Source of the DNA: Ignavibacteria bacterium
Lineage (GTDB): Bacteria; Bacteroidota; Ignavibacteria; Ignavibacteriales; Ignavibacteriaceae
NCBI GenBank assembly: GCA_021286645.1
Contig: JAJTBZ010000045.1
Coordinates: 1-50,836 of the forward strand
Direction: 5' to 3'
DNA: 50,836 nucleotides
Part shown: piece after piece, positions 16,186 to 25,995 of the stretch
Position numbering within the stretch: the stretch's first letter is position 1
How the letters are laid out: every line of letters starts with the position of its first letter
The notes under the pieces: generated by a model
Told to the model about the DNA's origin: nothing
Databases searched by the model: none
The model's input: the letters and a program-made list of their open reading frames with translations, nothing else
Position numbers and translations under genes: made by a program

Positions 16186-17400
16186 TTATTTCATGTATTT
16201 GGCAAGAATATCTTTATGAACCGTGAATCCGAGCATTTTAAGCTTAACATAGTCCTCGTGATAAAAAATATAGCCCTTATCTCCGGTATTATATGCTCCG
16301 GATCCTGAATCTTTAATCAGAAACCATTCTTTCCCGTCTTTTGCCGTGTTTTTTCCATAACCGACTACATGGATACCGTGATCGTCATCAGTTGATTTAT
16401 TGTTAAAACGCATTTGACGGGCGGATTCATCGATATATTCCGAAGGGATATCGAAACTGGGTATCATAGCAACTTTAAATGCTGAATTCAATCCCGGTTC
16501 AGAGACATCTCCCCCCAGGGCCATCGTATAGCCTTTATGAATTGATTCCTTAAAGACTTTCATAAATACGTCCAAAGGTAAATTATAGTATTCTTTACTA
16601 TGCCACCAGTTGTCGGGAACTTCATATTCTATCATTGAATAGTATGGACGGTACATAAGGGATGTTACTTCATAATAGTCATCCATATTTAAGTCTACGA
16701 CCTTATTGAAAAATTCAATGGGCGTATATTCCGCACCATCGTAAGTAAATTTTTCAGGGGGTGCGGGCATATAATGGTTTAATATCGCCTTAATAGTGGA
16801 GGCAACTTTTTCCGGATTCCAATCATTCGTCTGCTTAATGAACTGCAAATAGTTGTTCATTTCTTCAAATAATTGTGTATGATCGTGCACTTTTCTGCCG
16901 GGTTGCAGGCCCGAATAAGCAGATTCAGGAACGACACCATATTTCTTCCAAACTCGTTTAAGAGCATTAGCTTCCGAACCCTGGCCAAATACAGATTTAC
17001 CTCGTGATTCTACAAATCCCATTGCTTTTTCAACATATTCCCAATATGCTGTAAACATCGGCGAGAGTTTTACCTGTCGTTTGTGTACCCGATAAATCTC
17101 TGATTCGTAAAAAGAAGTTGTGGAAAATGACCAGCAAGTTCCGGTGTTGCCCTGATTTACCGGAGTTGTATGCCATTGATAATTAAATTCCTGAATGGAG
17201 CCGGGTAATTTATAACCGGACAAATCCATTTTGAACACGTTCGAGTCTTTTGTCTCGGAAGGTTTATTGGCATCAATTTCTTTCTGAATTACCTGATCCC
17301 AGTATTCACTATGTTTGCTTACATAGGCCCCTTTATCACGAACCTGCGCGTATGCAACACCCATCAAAAGCAGCAAAAAAACGAGTTTTGAAAATTTCAT
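16186..17400 (-). CDS. Secreted C1-family cysteine peptidase (bleomycin-hydrolase/PepC-like)
   Basis: A papain-fold aminopeptidase-type enzyme exported by a signal peptide (1-19, ending AYA). The active-site block is PVNQGNTGTCWSFS (80-93), giving the oxyanion Gln Q83 and nucleophile C89. DHGIHVVGYG carries the catalytic His (H344). The third residue, normally Asn in a K-N-S-W context, is Asp here (IKDSGSG, D364). The C-terminal segment YVKLKMLGFTVHKDIL is typical of the PepC/bleomycin hydrolase group. At 404 aa it is slightly short for the group. It is a single-gene unit with its own terminator. The Asn-to-Asp change may lower activity or be normal for this subgroup. Confidence 0.87.
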   Translation of the reverse strand: MKFSKLVFLLLLMGVAYAQVRDKGAYVSKHSEYWDQVIQKEIDANKPSETKDSNVFKMDLSGYKLPGSIQEFNYQWHTTPVNQGNTGTCWSFSTTSFYESEIYRVHKRQVKLSPMFTAYWEYVEKAMGFVESRGKSVFGQGSEANALKRVWKKYGVVPESAYSGLQPGRKVHDHTQLFEEMNNYLQFIKQTNDWNPEKVASTIKAILNHYMPAPPEKFTYDGAEYTPIEFFNKVVDLNMDDYYEVTSLMYRPYYSMIEYEVPDNWWHSKEYYNLPLDVFMKVFKESIHKGYTMALGGDVSEPGLNSAFKVAMIPSFDIPSEYIDESARQMRFNNKSTDDDHGIHVVGYGKNTAKDGKEWFLIKDSGSGAYNTGDKGYIFYHEDYVKLKMLGFTVHKDILAKYMK

Positions 17401-17508
17401 TTCGGGTCTCCAAAAAGTTAGCGGATATATAACATATCTAAATTACAATTTTCCGGAATGAAAATAAAAAGGAACCTTTCTCTGCGTCTCTAATGACAAT
17501 ATATTTTG

Positions 17509-19047
17509 TTAATAGTAAAACTTATCCCTTGCAAATAATGTATCAAGCGGTAATTTGGGTAATGCACATTTTAATACGATTAAGTTATTTTCGTGTGAAG
17601 AGACATATGGAGATATGAATTTTTTCCCATAAACCTCTACTGAATTGAAACCATTACTATAATCTTGAACGGAATGGTCGTCGTCTAAAACTAAAACTGA
17701 AGTGTCCTGCAAATGATCTTTCCCCCAGAGGAAATAATTGTTATGAGAACAAATAACTAATGCGACCCCGAATTTTTCTCCGAACAATTCCAAAGCACCT
17801 GCTTTACCGTAATTATCCGTTGAAATTAAAATTTTCTTTCGCTCATCAATTGGAAGCGAGTTATAAACTTCAAAGAACATATCAGCTTTTTCCTGCCAGC
17901 CAATCCGATCTGCAAGAAGCTGAGGCAAAGGTGGCTTTTTCCCTTTTTCAATTTCAGTATTGATATGCATCCTCTTAACATATGCTGCCACTGTATCATA
18001 AGAAAAATATGGCAGCACCAACGGTAACGCAATTAGCAAACCGGTTAATAATAGTACTGGCAGAGTCCAATTAAGAATCAAATTCAATCTTTTCCAGGGA
18101 ATAAATTCAATTGCAACAGCTCCGAGAGAAAAAACAACCGGGTATGCAAGCAGAGTTCTATCTGCCCTACTGCTGCCCGAGAGTAAAACAAAACCAAAAA
18201 TGAGAATAAAAAACAAAGAGAATAACCGAAACCGGGAAAGCCTTTTACTAATAAATGGGGCTATAGCACCGGCAAGCCAGATTGGCAATGTTGAGGGAGA
18301 CATGTTTACGATCTGTCCCTTGATAAATTCCAGAGGGGGTGTATAAATATTTTTTGAAGATGTAATATTTCGATAGAATTCCAGGGATGGATAGTTATTA
18401 ACTACTTGCCAAATAATATTCGGCAGGCAAATAATTGAAGTTATCACCAAAGCACCGATAAACCGGAAGGATAAAATAAGTTTATAGTTACCGCTTAAGA
18501 TAACCGCGGCGAGAAAGGCAGCGATGGCTAGTAAAAAAGTATGCTTATTCATTAGACCAAGCCCCCATATAACACCGAGATATATCCATTGGCGCATATC
18601 CTGCTGTTGAACCATTTTTATAGCAACCAGCAACATACTGATAGCAAGCAGTGGTTCAAATACGTTCATTGAATAGAACCCGCTAAATGCCAAACTTACC
18701 GGTGTACAAACAATCGCCAGGGCAGCTAATACCTGTCCTTTGGATGAAGCACCGAACTTTTCGGCCATTTTACCCGTTAAGAATACACTAATTGAAGAAA
18801 TAAAAGCCGGAATGATTCGAATGACTGCAAGAGATTTACCAAAAATCGCAATAAAAAAGCTCAATACTGCTATTGATAAAGGTGGATGATCGACATACCC
18901 CCAGGCAAGTCGTTTAGCACAGGCGAGATAGTAAAACTCATCAATAAAATAGCCATACGCATTATTAAAAGTCGCGAGGTAAACGAGCAGGAAATTCAGG
19001 AGCGCGATTGATAAGAGGAATCGATATTTATAAATAAAATTTCTCAT
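17509..19047 (-). CDS. GT39/ArnT-like membrane glycosyltransferase
   Basis: A polytopic inner-membrane protein of about 512 aa with around ten hydrophobic segments in the first 370 residues and a soluble C-terminal part. The first periplasmic loop has GYFIDEFYYLACAKRL and then VDHPPLS, the acidic signature of the PMT_2/dolichyl-phosphate-mannose-type transferases. These take a polyprenyl-phosphate-linked sugar and move it to lipid or protein on the periplasmic side. The acceptor and sugar cannot be told. I use the ATG at 19047; a GTG at 19056 would add three residues. It stands alone between the C1 peptidase and the response regulator. Confidence 0.87.
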   Translation of the reverse strand: MRNFIYKYRFLLSIALLNFLLVYLATFNNAYGYFIDEFYYLACAKRLAWGYVDHPPLSIAVLSFFIAIFGKSLAVIRIIPAFISSISVFLTGKMAEKFGASSKGQVLAALAIVCTPVSLAFSGFYSMNVFEPLLAISMLLVAIKMVQQQDMRQWIYLGVIWGLGLMNKHTFLLAIAAFLAAVILSGNYKLILSFRFIGALVITSIICLPNIIWQVVNNYPSLEFYRNITSSKNIYTPPLEFIKGQIVNMSPSTLPIWLAGAIAPFISKRLSRFRLFSLFFILIFGFVLLSGSSRADRTLLAYPVVFSLGAVAIEFIPWKRLNLILNWTLPVLLLTGLLIALPLVLPYFSYDTVAAYVKRMHINTEIEKGKKPPLPQLLADRIGWQEKADMFFEVYNSLPIDERKKILISTDNYGKAGALELFGEKFGVALVICSHNNYFLWGKDHLQDTSVLVLDDDHSVQDYSNGFNSVEVYGKKFISPYVSSHENNLIVLKCALPKLPLDTLFARDKFYY

Positions 19048-19166
19048 GTAAACCACAATTTTTACTTACAAAAAATAAGCAGAAGCAGATCTTATGCAGA
19101 AAATAATCTGATGGACGGTATCGCAGCATGTTTAACGGTACTTTCGGTTGTAGCTAATATTAAAGC

Positions 19167-19535
19167 CTAAGCAACAGCCTCCCGGATTCCTGCTTCGATT
19201 TCTTTCATTTGATATGGTTTACTGTAGTATCTTTTGACAAGCCCGGCCTGAATTGCCTGAGCTATTTGTGGTGTAATATCATAGCCGGTAAGTATGAAGA
19301 ATGGTAGCTCCGGTCTTTTATGTGAAGCAGCTGTAATAAATTCGAGTCCGTTCATTCCCGGCATTTTCATATCACTTAATACAATAGAGATATCTTTTTC
19401 TCTCTCCAATATTTCTAGTCCCCGGGCACCTGATTCTGCAAGGAAAAGATTAAACCTCCTACGCATATAAAACTCAAAAATTTCCAGATTAACCGGTTCA
19501 TCGTCAACATACAAAACAGTAATATTTTTTTCCAT
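19167..19535 (-). CDS. Single-domain CheY-like response regulator
   Basis: A 122-aa receiver domain with nothing after it. VDDEP (10-14) gives the acidic pocket, D55 (SDMKMPG) is the phosphoacceptor, T81/G82 (ILTG) is the Thr switch, and SKP carries the conserved Lys. With no output domain it must act by protein contact or as a phosphate relay. It is 3 nt downstream of the histidine kinase gene and is very likely its partner. Confidence 0.92.
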   Translation of the reverse strand: MEKNITVLYVDDEPVNLEIFEFYMRRRFNLFLAESGARGLEILEREKDISIVLSDMKMPGMNGLEFITAASHKRPELPFFILTGYDITPQIAQAIQAGLVKRYYSKPYQMKEIEAGIREAVA

Positions 19536-19538
19536 GAA

Positions 19539-21821
19539 TTATTCCTTAATGAGGGGTAGTAAAATCATAACCCGTGTTCCGATTGCTGTTTCAGAAGAAA
19601 CGAAAATTTTACCGCAATGCTCTTTTATAATATTATATGTGATTGATAGTCCCAGACCCGTTCCGTGGCCGGGTTCCTTGGTTGTAAAAAAAGGATCAAA
19701 AATTTTATCCAGAATGGCAGAGGAGATCCCTTCGCCTGTATCAATAATTTCAATACGTACATTGTCTCCATCGGGCAAAGTGTGGATAATTATTGTCCCC
19801 TCGTCATCAATCGCCTGATTAGCGTTTGTCAGAATATTCAAAATTGCCTGGTGTAATTTACCCTCATTTCCTTTAACAAAAAACCGGACATCAGAATAAT
19901 CCCGGGTAATTTTCACACGGTGTTTCAGGGTATTTTCGAGCATTATAAGGCAATTATCAATCACACTGTGAACGTCACAATTTTCATCCAACGCGTCGGT
20001 ACTTCTACTAAAATGGTTAAGGCTGGTTACAATTTTGGATGCCCGTTCCACGCCCATTTTTATTCCGGAAATGAGTGGAGCAAGTTCTTCCATTTGACCA
20101 GGCATAGATTCCTGAATATAATCCTCAATACCCGCTACTCCCCCCAGAATAAAATTCAATGGATTATTAATTTCGTGCGCGATACCGGCAGCAAGAATAC
20201 CAACTGATGCCATTTTTTCAGCTTCTATTAACTGATTTTGAGCCAAGTGTAATTCAGCGAGGGCATTTTGCAGTTCCTCCCGCTGAGCTAATAACTCATT
20301 ATTGATTGAAAGTAGTTCTTCATTCGCTTCAGACAACTCTTCCGTACGTTGTTTAACCAATTGCTCCAGATTTTCCCGATACCGTTCAAGCACCTGTTCG
20401 GCTTTTTTCTTTTCGGTCATATTAACCAAAGAACTAAGTACTACAGGTTCTCCATTCATGGTAACTAACCGACTGGAAAAATAGATTGGAATTTCTGTTC
20501 CATTTTTATCAAACTTGGTAGTTTCATAATGTTCAATCTTTCCCGATTCACTTAATCCGGTGTAAATGGCTTGCATTTGTGCTTCTGTTGGCCACATTCC
20601 GAGCTCAATCGGTGTTTTACCAATTACTTCCTCCTGAGAGAAGCCGAACTCCAAACTATATTCTGTATTAATCAAGAGGTATTTTCCTGTAATATCAGTG
20701 ACAGAAATAGCAAAGGGTGAAGATTCGATAAGCAACCGAAAACGTTCTTCACTCGCTCTGATAGAATCCTCAATCTTTTTTCGTTCAGTAATATCGGTTA
20801 GCGTAGCAATTGAACCTGAAAAAATCTCGTCACCATCCTTAATTGGAGCGCCACTAACAAGAAATGGAATTTGTTCACCATCCCGGTTAATCAAAGTTAA
20901 CTCATATTGACTGCTAATCCCGAATTTTCTAAGCGAATTTGCTTCATGAACTAACTCCTTCTGTTCTTCAGGCACGAACGTATCAAAAGTTGTTCTACCA
21001 ATAATATCATCAAGCTTATACCCCAGTTTTTCAGTAAACTTCTTATTGACAAATTGAATAACCTCATCCTTATCAATGAGTACCGTAGCTTCATTCAAAT
21101 TTTCAATCAGTACGCGGTATTTATGCTCGCTAATGCGCAGAGCTGACTCGGCCGCTTCCCTTTCTTTAATATCGGCTTCTGCTTTTTCAATTGACCGTGA
21201 ATTGATACTAAAATTGTTATACACTACTACACCAATGAAGACCAATGCAATGATTGAATCAGTAAGATATTCTACGCAAACCACATAGGATAAATTAGCG
21301 GTTACTGATTTATACATAACAAGCAGAAATAGAATTCCGATATTCGCCAAAATATATCCGATAATTGCCTGAACCTTCTTTGTTACAACAATTGGCAGCA
21401 TACTTAATACACCGCATATAAGGATTACTGTATCCAGCTGCATAATTGGTTCACTCCTGTCGATGAACATCACTCCCCAGATAGTCGTGAGTGTGGCAAT
21501 AGTTAGCAGGTGAGCCGCAATATGAAATCTTCCTTTTCTAAGAAAATACAGGCAAATAAGTAAAACCCCGAACAAGGTAACCTGAGCTGCGATTATTCCA
21601 ATAAAATTTATACGTGCAGAGGAGGAAGTATGAAGGTATAAATCCATGCAAAGCGTACTTAGTACGCCAATCAGCAATGAAATTAGCAAATAGAATAGAA
21701 AACGAACCTTAAGTCGAATCGAATACTCAGAGTGCTCATACGCTGTAAAACTAACCCGGGGGATAAAACTCCCCGGTTTCCACTCCCCCGGCCGCGAAAC
21801 GCTCTTTTTGTTTTCAGCCAT
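19539..21821 (-). CDS. Membrane PAS-PAS sensor histidine kinase
   Basis: This 760-aa kinase has six to seven hydrophobic segments between about 30 and 215. Two PAS domains follow: about 235-355 (RVLIENLNEATVLIDKDEVI, then FVPEEQKEL) and 365-475 (FRLLIESSPFAISVTD, then EVIGKTPIEL). A coiled-coil linker is at about 475-530, the HisKA phosphoacceptor is H549 (GIAHEINNPLN), and HATPase_c has N-box NILTNANQA and G-boxes DTGEGIS and GTGLGLS. The kinase core resembles the NtrB/HWE-free HAMP-less class often paired with CheY-type regulators. The stimulus is unknown. The single-domain regulator starts 3 nt downstream. Confidence 0.93.
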   Translation of the reverse strand: MAENKKSVSRPGEWKPGSFIPRVSFTAYEHSEYSIRLKVRFLFYLLISLLIGVLSTLCMDLYLHTSSSARINFIGIIAAQVTLFGVLLICLYFLRKGRFHIAAHLLTIATLTTIWGVMFIDRSEPIMQLDTVILICGVLSMLPIVVTKKVQAIIGYILANIGILFLLVMYKSVTANLSYVVCVEYLTDSIIALVFIGVVVYNNFSINSRSIEKAEADIKEREAAESALRISEHKYRVLIENLNEATVLIDKDEVIQFVNKKFTEKLGYKLDDIIGRTTFDTFVPEEQKELVHEANSLRKFGISSQYELTLINRDGEQIPFLVSGAPIKDGDEIFSGSIATLTDITERKKIEDSIRASEERFRLLIESSPFAISVTDITGKYLLINTEYSLEFGFSQEEVIGKTPIELGMWPTEAQMQAIYTGLSESGKIEHYETTKFDKNGTEIPIYFSSRLVTMNGEPVVLSSLVNMTEKKKAEQVLERYRENLEQLVKQRTEELSEANEELLSINNELLAQREELQNALAELHLAQNQLIEAEKMASVGILAAGIAHEINNPLNFILGGVAGIEDYIQESMPGQMEELAPLISGIKMGVERASKIVTSLNHFSRSTDALDENCDVHSVIDNCLIMLENTLKHRVKITRDYSDVRFFVKGNEGKLHQAILNILTNANQAIDDEGTIIIHTLPDGDNVRIEIIDTGEGISSAILDKIFDPFFTTKEPGHGTGLGLSITYNIIKEHCGKIFVSSETAIGTRVMILLPLIKE

Positions 21822-22167
21822 AGGAATTCTTTATTTATAATATCTTTCCTGAAATATATCCGAATCATTAGAATTTACAAATAAAAATATTCCTACAGGT
21901 GTATATTGGTGATTAAACGGTGGCTTGGCTCACTAATTCAGCAAATGTATTCGGCTTATATCCCGCTTATCAACCCGATGGTGCAGTATCATATAAATAG
22001 CCCGGTAACTCGCCCTCCCCTTGTTTAACATAAAAACAGTTGAATTGGTATAAAAAGTCAGTCGGTAAATACGCCGGTAATCTTAATTCAAATTCGATTC
22101 CTAATGAAATCGATTATAGCTCTTAGCCCTACTACATTGATGTAGCCATATCAAATGCCGATCTCAA
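21822..22167. other. Intergenic region between two two-component systems
   Basis: A 346-nt AT-rich gap holds the promoter of the kinase gene near 21822-21950 and the 3' region of the LuxR-type regulator. A 14-bp inverted repeat with 6-bp arms (22132-22145, CTACAT-TG-ATGTAG) lies 23 nt past the regulator stop. It is short and has no T-run that I would call a terminator with confidence. No gene or RNA was seen. Confidence 0.45.
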
Positions 22168-22809
22168 TTATTTAATTATTCCTTTTCTAAACGCAATTGC
22201 TACAGCTCCGGACTGTGTATGAACATGTAATTTCTGATAAATGTTTTTGATGTGCTGCCTGACTGTTTCAATACTTATAAACAACTGGTCAGCTACCTCC
22301 TGATAACTTTTACCATCGGCCAGGCAACTAATTACCTGCTTTTCCCTTTCCGATAATCCATGATCTTCCGAGTTCTTAACTGAATTTGGGAAGTGAAAAG
22401 AATCAACAACTTTTCTCGCTATTTGCGAACTCATCGGAGAGCCTCCGTTATAAGTCTCGGTTATTGCTTGTAGCAATTGGGCAGGCGGAGTTCTTTTTAA
22501 CAGATATCCGGTTGCACCAGCACAGAGGGCATCATATATTTTTTGATTATCTTCATATATAGTAAGAATTAGAATATCAATCCCCGGGAACTCAGATTTA
22601 ATTTTTCGTACCCCCTCGATCCCGCTCATGCCAGGCAATTCTATATCCATAAGTATAATATCTACTTTTTGAAGAATTTCTTTCTGTGCAAATAAATATT
22701 CACAACTCTCATAAACTGCCAAACAATTTATTCCTTCAGTACCGTTTAATAAAATTGCAAGACTCTCACGAATGATTGGTTTATCTTCGACAATTATCAC
22801 TGTTATCAT
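22168..22809 (-). CDS. NarL/FixJ-type response regulator
   Basis: A 213-aa two-domain regulator. The receiver has ED (8-9), phosphoacceptor D55 (LMDIELPG), and KRT near the C-terminal end. The LuxR/GerE helix-turn-helix spans about 145-205 (LSEREKQVI, ADGKSYQEVADQLF, ETVRQHIKNIYQKL). It binds DNA as a dimer. It overlaps the kinase stop by 4 nt (22806-22809), so it is the partner of the propeller-type kinase upstream. Target genes are unknown. Confidence 0.95.
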   Translation of the reverse strand: MITVIIVEDKPIIRESLAILLNGTEGINCLAVYESCEYLFAQKEILQKVDIILMDIELPGMSGIEGVRKIKSEFPGIDILILTIYEDNQKIYDALCAGATGYLLKRTPPAQLLQAITETYNGGSPMSSQIARKVVDSFHFPNSVKNSEDHGLSEREKQVISCLADGKSYQEVADQLFISIETVRQHIKNIYQKLHVHTQSGAVAIAFRKGIIK

Positions 22810-25800
22810 TTGGACACATCCTTTAAAGATAGCATTATAGCTGTTCCTTTTCCATTCCTTTGTGAATAATTTATTGTCCCTCCCAAGTCTTTGACTCTGC
22901 CGACTATCGATTTCAAACCGTTCCCCGTGGTAACCGCTGCCGCATCAAAACCTTTACCATCATCAATTATTGCAATATTCCATTCATCTCCGTAACAGGA
23001 TACAGATACGGAGATGTTTCCGGCTCCGGAGTGTTTCACGGCATTATTTACCGATTCTTTTACTATTAGATATATATGCTGTCGTTTTGAAAATGATAAA
23101 TTTGTAGAATTATCCGGAAAATCTATATCTAACCTAAATGAAATATTTACTGCTGCACACAAGGGTTGATACACTGACTGCAGCCTGAGAAATAGTTCTT
23201 TTAACGTTACAGGTCTTGGGTTAACCAGCCAAACAATATCACTCATTTCAGATACTAATTCCCGGGCTCGCTCACTAATTGTTCTAATTCTTACAACATT
23301 TTCGGAAGCCAAATTTCCTGACATCTTAATTACTTCACTAAGCAATGATATTTCCGTTAAGCCAGATCCTATAATATCGTGCAAGTCAGCAGAAAGTTTT
23401 GCCCTGACTCTTTCAATTTCTGTCTTCCGTTTTCTTTTATAGTAATAAAGGAAGATTCCAAAACCCAAAAGACAGAAGCCGCACAGGAAAATAAACCAGG
23501 CACGTTGCCAAAGCGGAGCCATAATTCGAACTGGTATTTCTATTACCATGTCACTCCAGTCACCATCAACACTACAGCCTCGTATTTTCAAGATATAGGT
23601 TCCTGTAGGAAGGTTTTTATATGAAATGGTTCTGGTTTCCCAAGAAGGATAATTCCAACCGGTCTCATAACCTTCCATAAAATATGACAATCGATAGCCT
23701 CCCGGATATCTGAAGTCAGTAAACGCGAGTTCCACAGCGAAGTCGTTCGTACCGGTCGGCAATATTATTTGCAAATTTTCTAAGTTTAATTTTTGTCCAT
23801 TCGCTATACACTGAATAATTACCGGAGTAATATTCACTTTTGTTGTATTTACACCATCCGGAAGTATTTGAATGAGGCTATTGTTCGCGGGTATTACAAC
23901 ACCTTTATCATCTAGGACTCCTGATTCAGAGCTAAAGATCAGCTTATTTACTTCATCAGATTTAAATAGAAGGCTGCTCTTTCCCGTAAGAATATGAAAA
24001 TCCCAAATTTCATTATCTGTTACCATTGCTGCTTCAGTTGCTGAAATTCGGGTAAGATTAAGAATATTTCGATACAGGCTATTCTTACTTTCAAATAAAT
24101 GCAGTGTAAAAGATTCATCTATGGTACATAATCCAAAATCCTGCTTTGTAAGCCAAAGTTGTTTACCATCATCATAGAAATTCAATATTTCAGTTTTTTT
24201 TACATCCTGTGTGATAGTTCTAAAGCCGTTAATATCATGGGCGTATACAGCAACATCGCCATTCTTACAGGCAACCCAAATCCTTCCTCTGGAATCGGTG
24301 TATAAAAGGTTAATCGCATCCTCCGGAATCGATTCTGATTGCTGATAATTATGTCTGTAATGTTTCAATTGCTTATTGACACTATTCTTAACTAAAAGGT
24401 AGATTCCGTCATCTCCGGTACCAATATAAATAAGTGAATCTGAAACACAACACATTGTAGTGACAGCCGCATTTATGGGGAATCCTAAAATACGAAGCTC
24501 CTGTGTACTATTGGTAAAGACATTTGTGTGTGTATCGAAACTCCAGATTTCATTTTGCGTATTAACAAACCATATCCGGTTTCCACTACGAGCAATATGA
24601 ATGATACCATTCTCTTGTAAAGAAATTGGTATCCTGATTCCATTTATATCCTCTTCGAAGAGACTACCATTAATTTTTCCGCGTAACAGCCCGCCGTTTC
24701 GGTTGCCTAACCATAAAAAACCATGGTCATCGCGAATAATAGAAGTAAATGAATAACTTGCCCGTTGTTTCTTATAATTTTTTCTGGATATCGCCACTAA
24801 TCTGGTTTTTATTATTTGGTCACATTTATACAGGCCGTAGCCAAATCCTGATGCTGCCCACAAAACTCCTGTTCGATCACACATGAGCGAGACAATATCT
24901 TTTTCAATATATTCCTGATCGAGAGGAATTGCCCGGCCGGCTTTTACATCATAAATGCCTGTTCCCCGAGTCGAAATCAACAAACCATCAGAATTCGTTT
25001 TTGAGATGGCTATTATTTCATTTGTACTCTTTAACTTTACACTGGTAATGGTACTTTGCGTAAATGAGGAATCTGACTTTATACAAAATAACTCCCCGGT
25101 ATTAGTGCCCCAAAACACAGCCAAAGAATCTGATATTAAAGATGTAATTGTACTTTTTTCCGGTAACCTTAGAAGTGATTTTACTATTTTCCCCTGCCTT
25201 GTACCTTTTTTGGCCTGCCATTCTAACTGAATAAGAATATTCGGATAAATCGCCGCACAAACACCTCTGTTAGCTAAGGGAACAACGGCAATAATGTTAT
25301 TACCCGGAATATCCAACTCTTCTGCACCGGAAAAGAAATGAAAATCATTTTCGCCTTCCCGTGGCGATATACAGAATAGTCCTAAACCAGCAGTAGCAAT
25401 CCATAAGTACCCTTTACAATCAGCAACAATCTGAGTTATGGATTCCGGAATAAAGTTATTGAAGCGGCGGAGTGAAAAAATTCCACCTCCATTCCGAATA
25501 ATAGATAAAGAATCATTACTAATCTGGACTCGTTTACAAATGTGAGTATTTTTCTGATAAAGAAAGACACTCCCATTTCTTGTTCCAATCCATATGTCAT
25601 TTTCCTTATCTACAAAAAGAGCGGTAACGTAGTAGTCAAACTCCTGGATAGGCTCTGAGAGGTCCTCGTCTAATGCAGTAAATTTATTCCCATCATAACG
25701 AAACACACCGGCATTAGTCGCGAGCCAGAGAAAACCGGTTCTATCCTGCACCACCTGATGAATACAATTAGCCTGCCCCGAACGGGACAAGGTTAGATTT

Positions 25801-25901
25801 ATAGAATGCCATTGTTCATTACTTTGGGCAATAATACAATTAGAGCTGAAGAGTATTACAGCGACCGTAAAGCGAAATAAAATTTGAAGTATTCTCATCA
25901 A
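22806..25901 (-). CDS. Hybrid-type sensor with Reg_prop propeller and HisKA_3 kinase
   Basis: A 1031-aa membrane sensor. After a signal peptide (about 1-25), repeats of the Reg_prop/WD-like propeller type run to about 690 (for example GFLWLATNAGVF, DIWIGTRNGSV, GFLWLGNRNGG and GRIWVACKNGDV), then a Y_Y_Y domain (about 705-785), a transmembrane helix (about 795-815), and a HisKA_3 dimerisation/phosphoacceptor helix with H841 (ADLHDIIGSGL). The HATPase_c domain follows (KESVNNAVKHS, DDGKGF, GNGLKSIVGR). This is the outer layout of Bacteroidota carbohydrate-sensing kinases but without a built-in receiver. The regulator is the overlapping downstream gene. The ligand cannot be inferred from context. 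Confidence 0.92.
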   Translation of the reverse strand: MMRILQILFRFTVAVILFSSNCIIAQSNEQWHSINLTLSRSGQANCIHQVVQDRTGFLWLATNAGVFRYDGNKFTALDEDLSEPIQEFDYYVTALFVDKENDIWIGTRNGSVFLYQKNTHICKRVQISNDSLSIIRNGGGIFSLRRFNNFIPESITQIVADCKGYLWIATAGLGLFCISPREGENDFHFFSGAEELDIPGNNIIAVVPLANRGVCAAIYPNILIQLEWQAKKGTRQGKIVKSLLRLPEKSTITSLISDSLAVFWGTNTGELFCIKSDSSFTQSTITSVKLKSTNEIIAISKTNSDGLLISTRGTGIYDVKAGRAIPLDQEYIEKDIVSLMCDRTGVLWAASGFGYGLYKCDQIIKTRLVAISRKNYKKQRASYSFTSIIRDDHGFLWLGNRNGGLLRGKINGSLFEEDINGIRIPISLQENGIIHIARSGNRIWFVNTQNEIWSFDTHTNVFTNSTQELRILGFPINAAVTTMCCVSDSLIYIGTGDDGIYLLVKNSVNKQLKHYRHNYQQSESIPEDAINLLYTDSRGRIWVACKNGDVAVYAHDINGFRTITQDVKKTEILNFYDDGKQLWLTKQDFGLCTIDESFTLHLFESKNSLYRNILNLTRISATEAAMVTDNEIWDFHILTGKSSLLFKSDEVNKLIFSSESGVLDDKGVVIPANNSLIQILPDGVNTTKVNITPVIIQCIANGQKLNLENLQIILPTGTNDFAVELAFTDFRYPGGYRLSYFMEGYETGWNYPSWETRTISYKNLPTGTYILKIRGCSVDGDWSDMVIEIPVRIMAPLWQRAWFIFLCGFCLLGFGIFLYYYKRKRKTEIERVRAKLSADLHDIIGSGLTEISLLSEVIKMSGNLASENVVRIRTISERARELVSEMSDIVWLVNPRPVTLKELFLRLQSVYQPLCAAVNISFRLDIDFPDNSTNLSFSKRQHIYLIVKESVNNAVKHSGAGNISVSVSCYGDEWNIAIIDDGKGFDAAAVTTGNGLKSIVGRVKDLGGTINYSQRNGKGTAIMLSLKDVSK

Positions 25902-25958
25902 GCCGGATTTCTACTATTAATTACTGCAAATTACAAAATTATTAATGTGAAATAAAAA

Positions 25959-25976
25959 CGGGCGGAAAACCGCCCG
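25959..25976 (-). terminator. Terminator of the TonB-family gene
   Basis: Seven-bp GC-rich arms (CGGGCGG / CCGCCCG, 25959-25965 and 25970-25976) close around an AAAA loop. A T run follows on the minus strand, about 20 nt past the TonB-family stop. Confidence 0.88.
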
Positions 25977-25995
25977 CCCTTCTCAACGAGGATTA

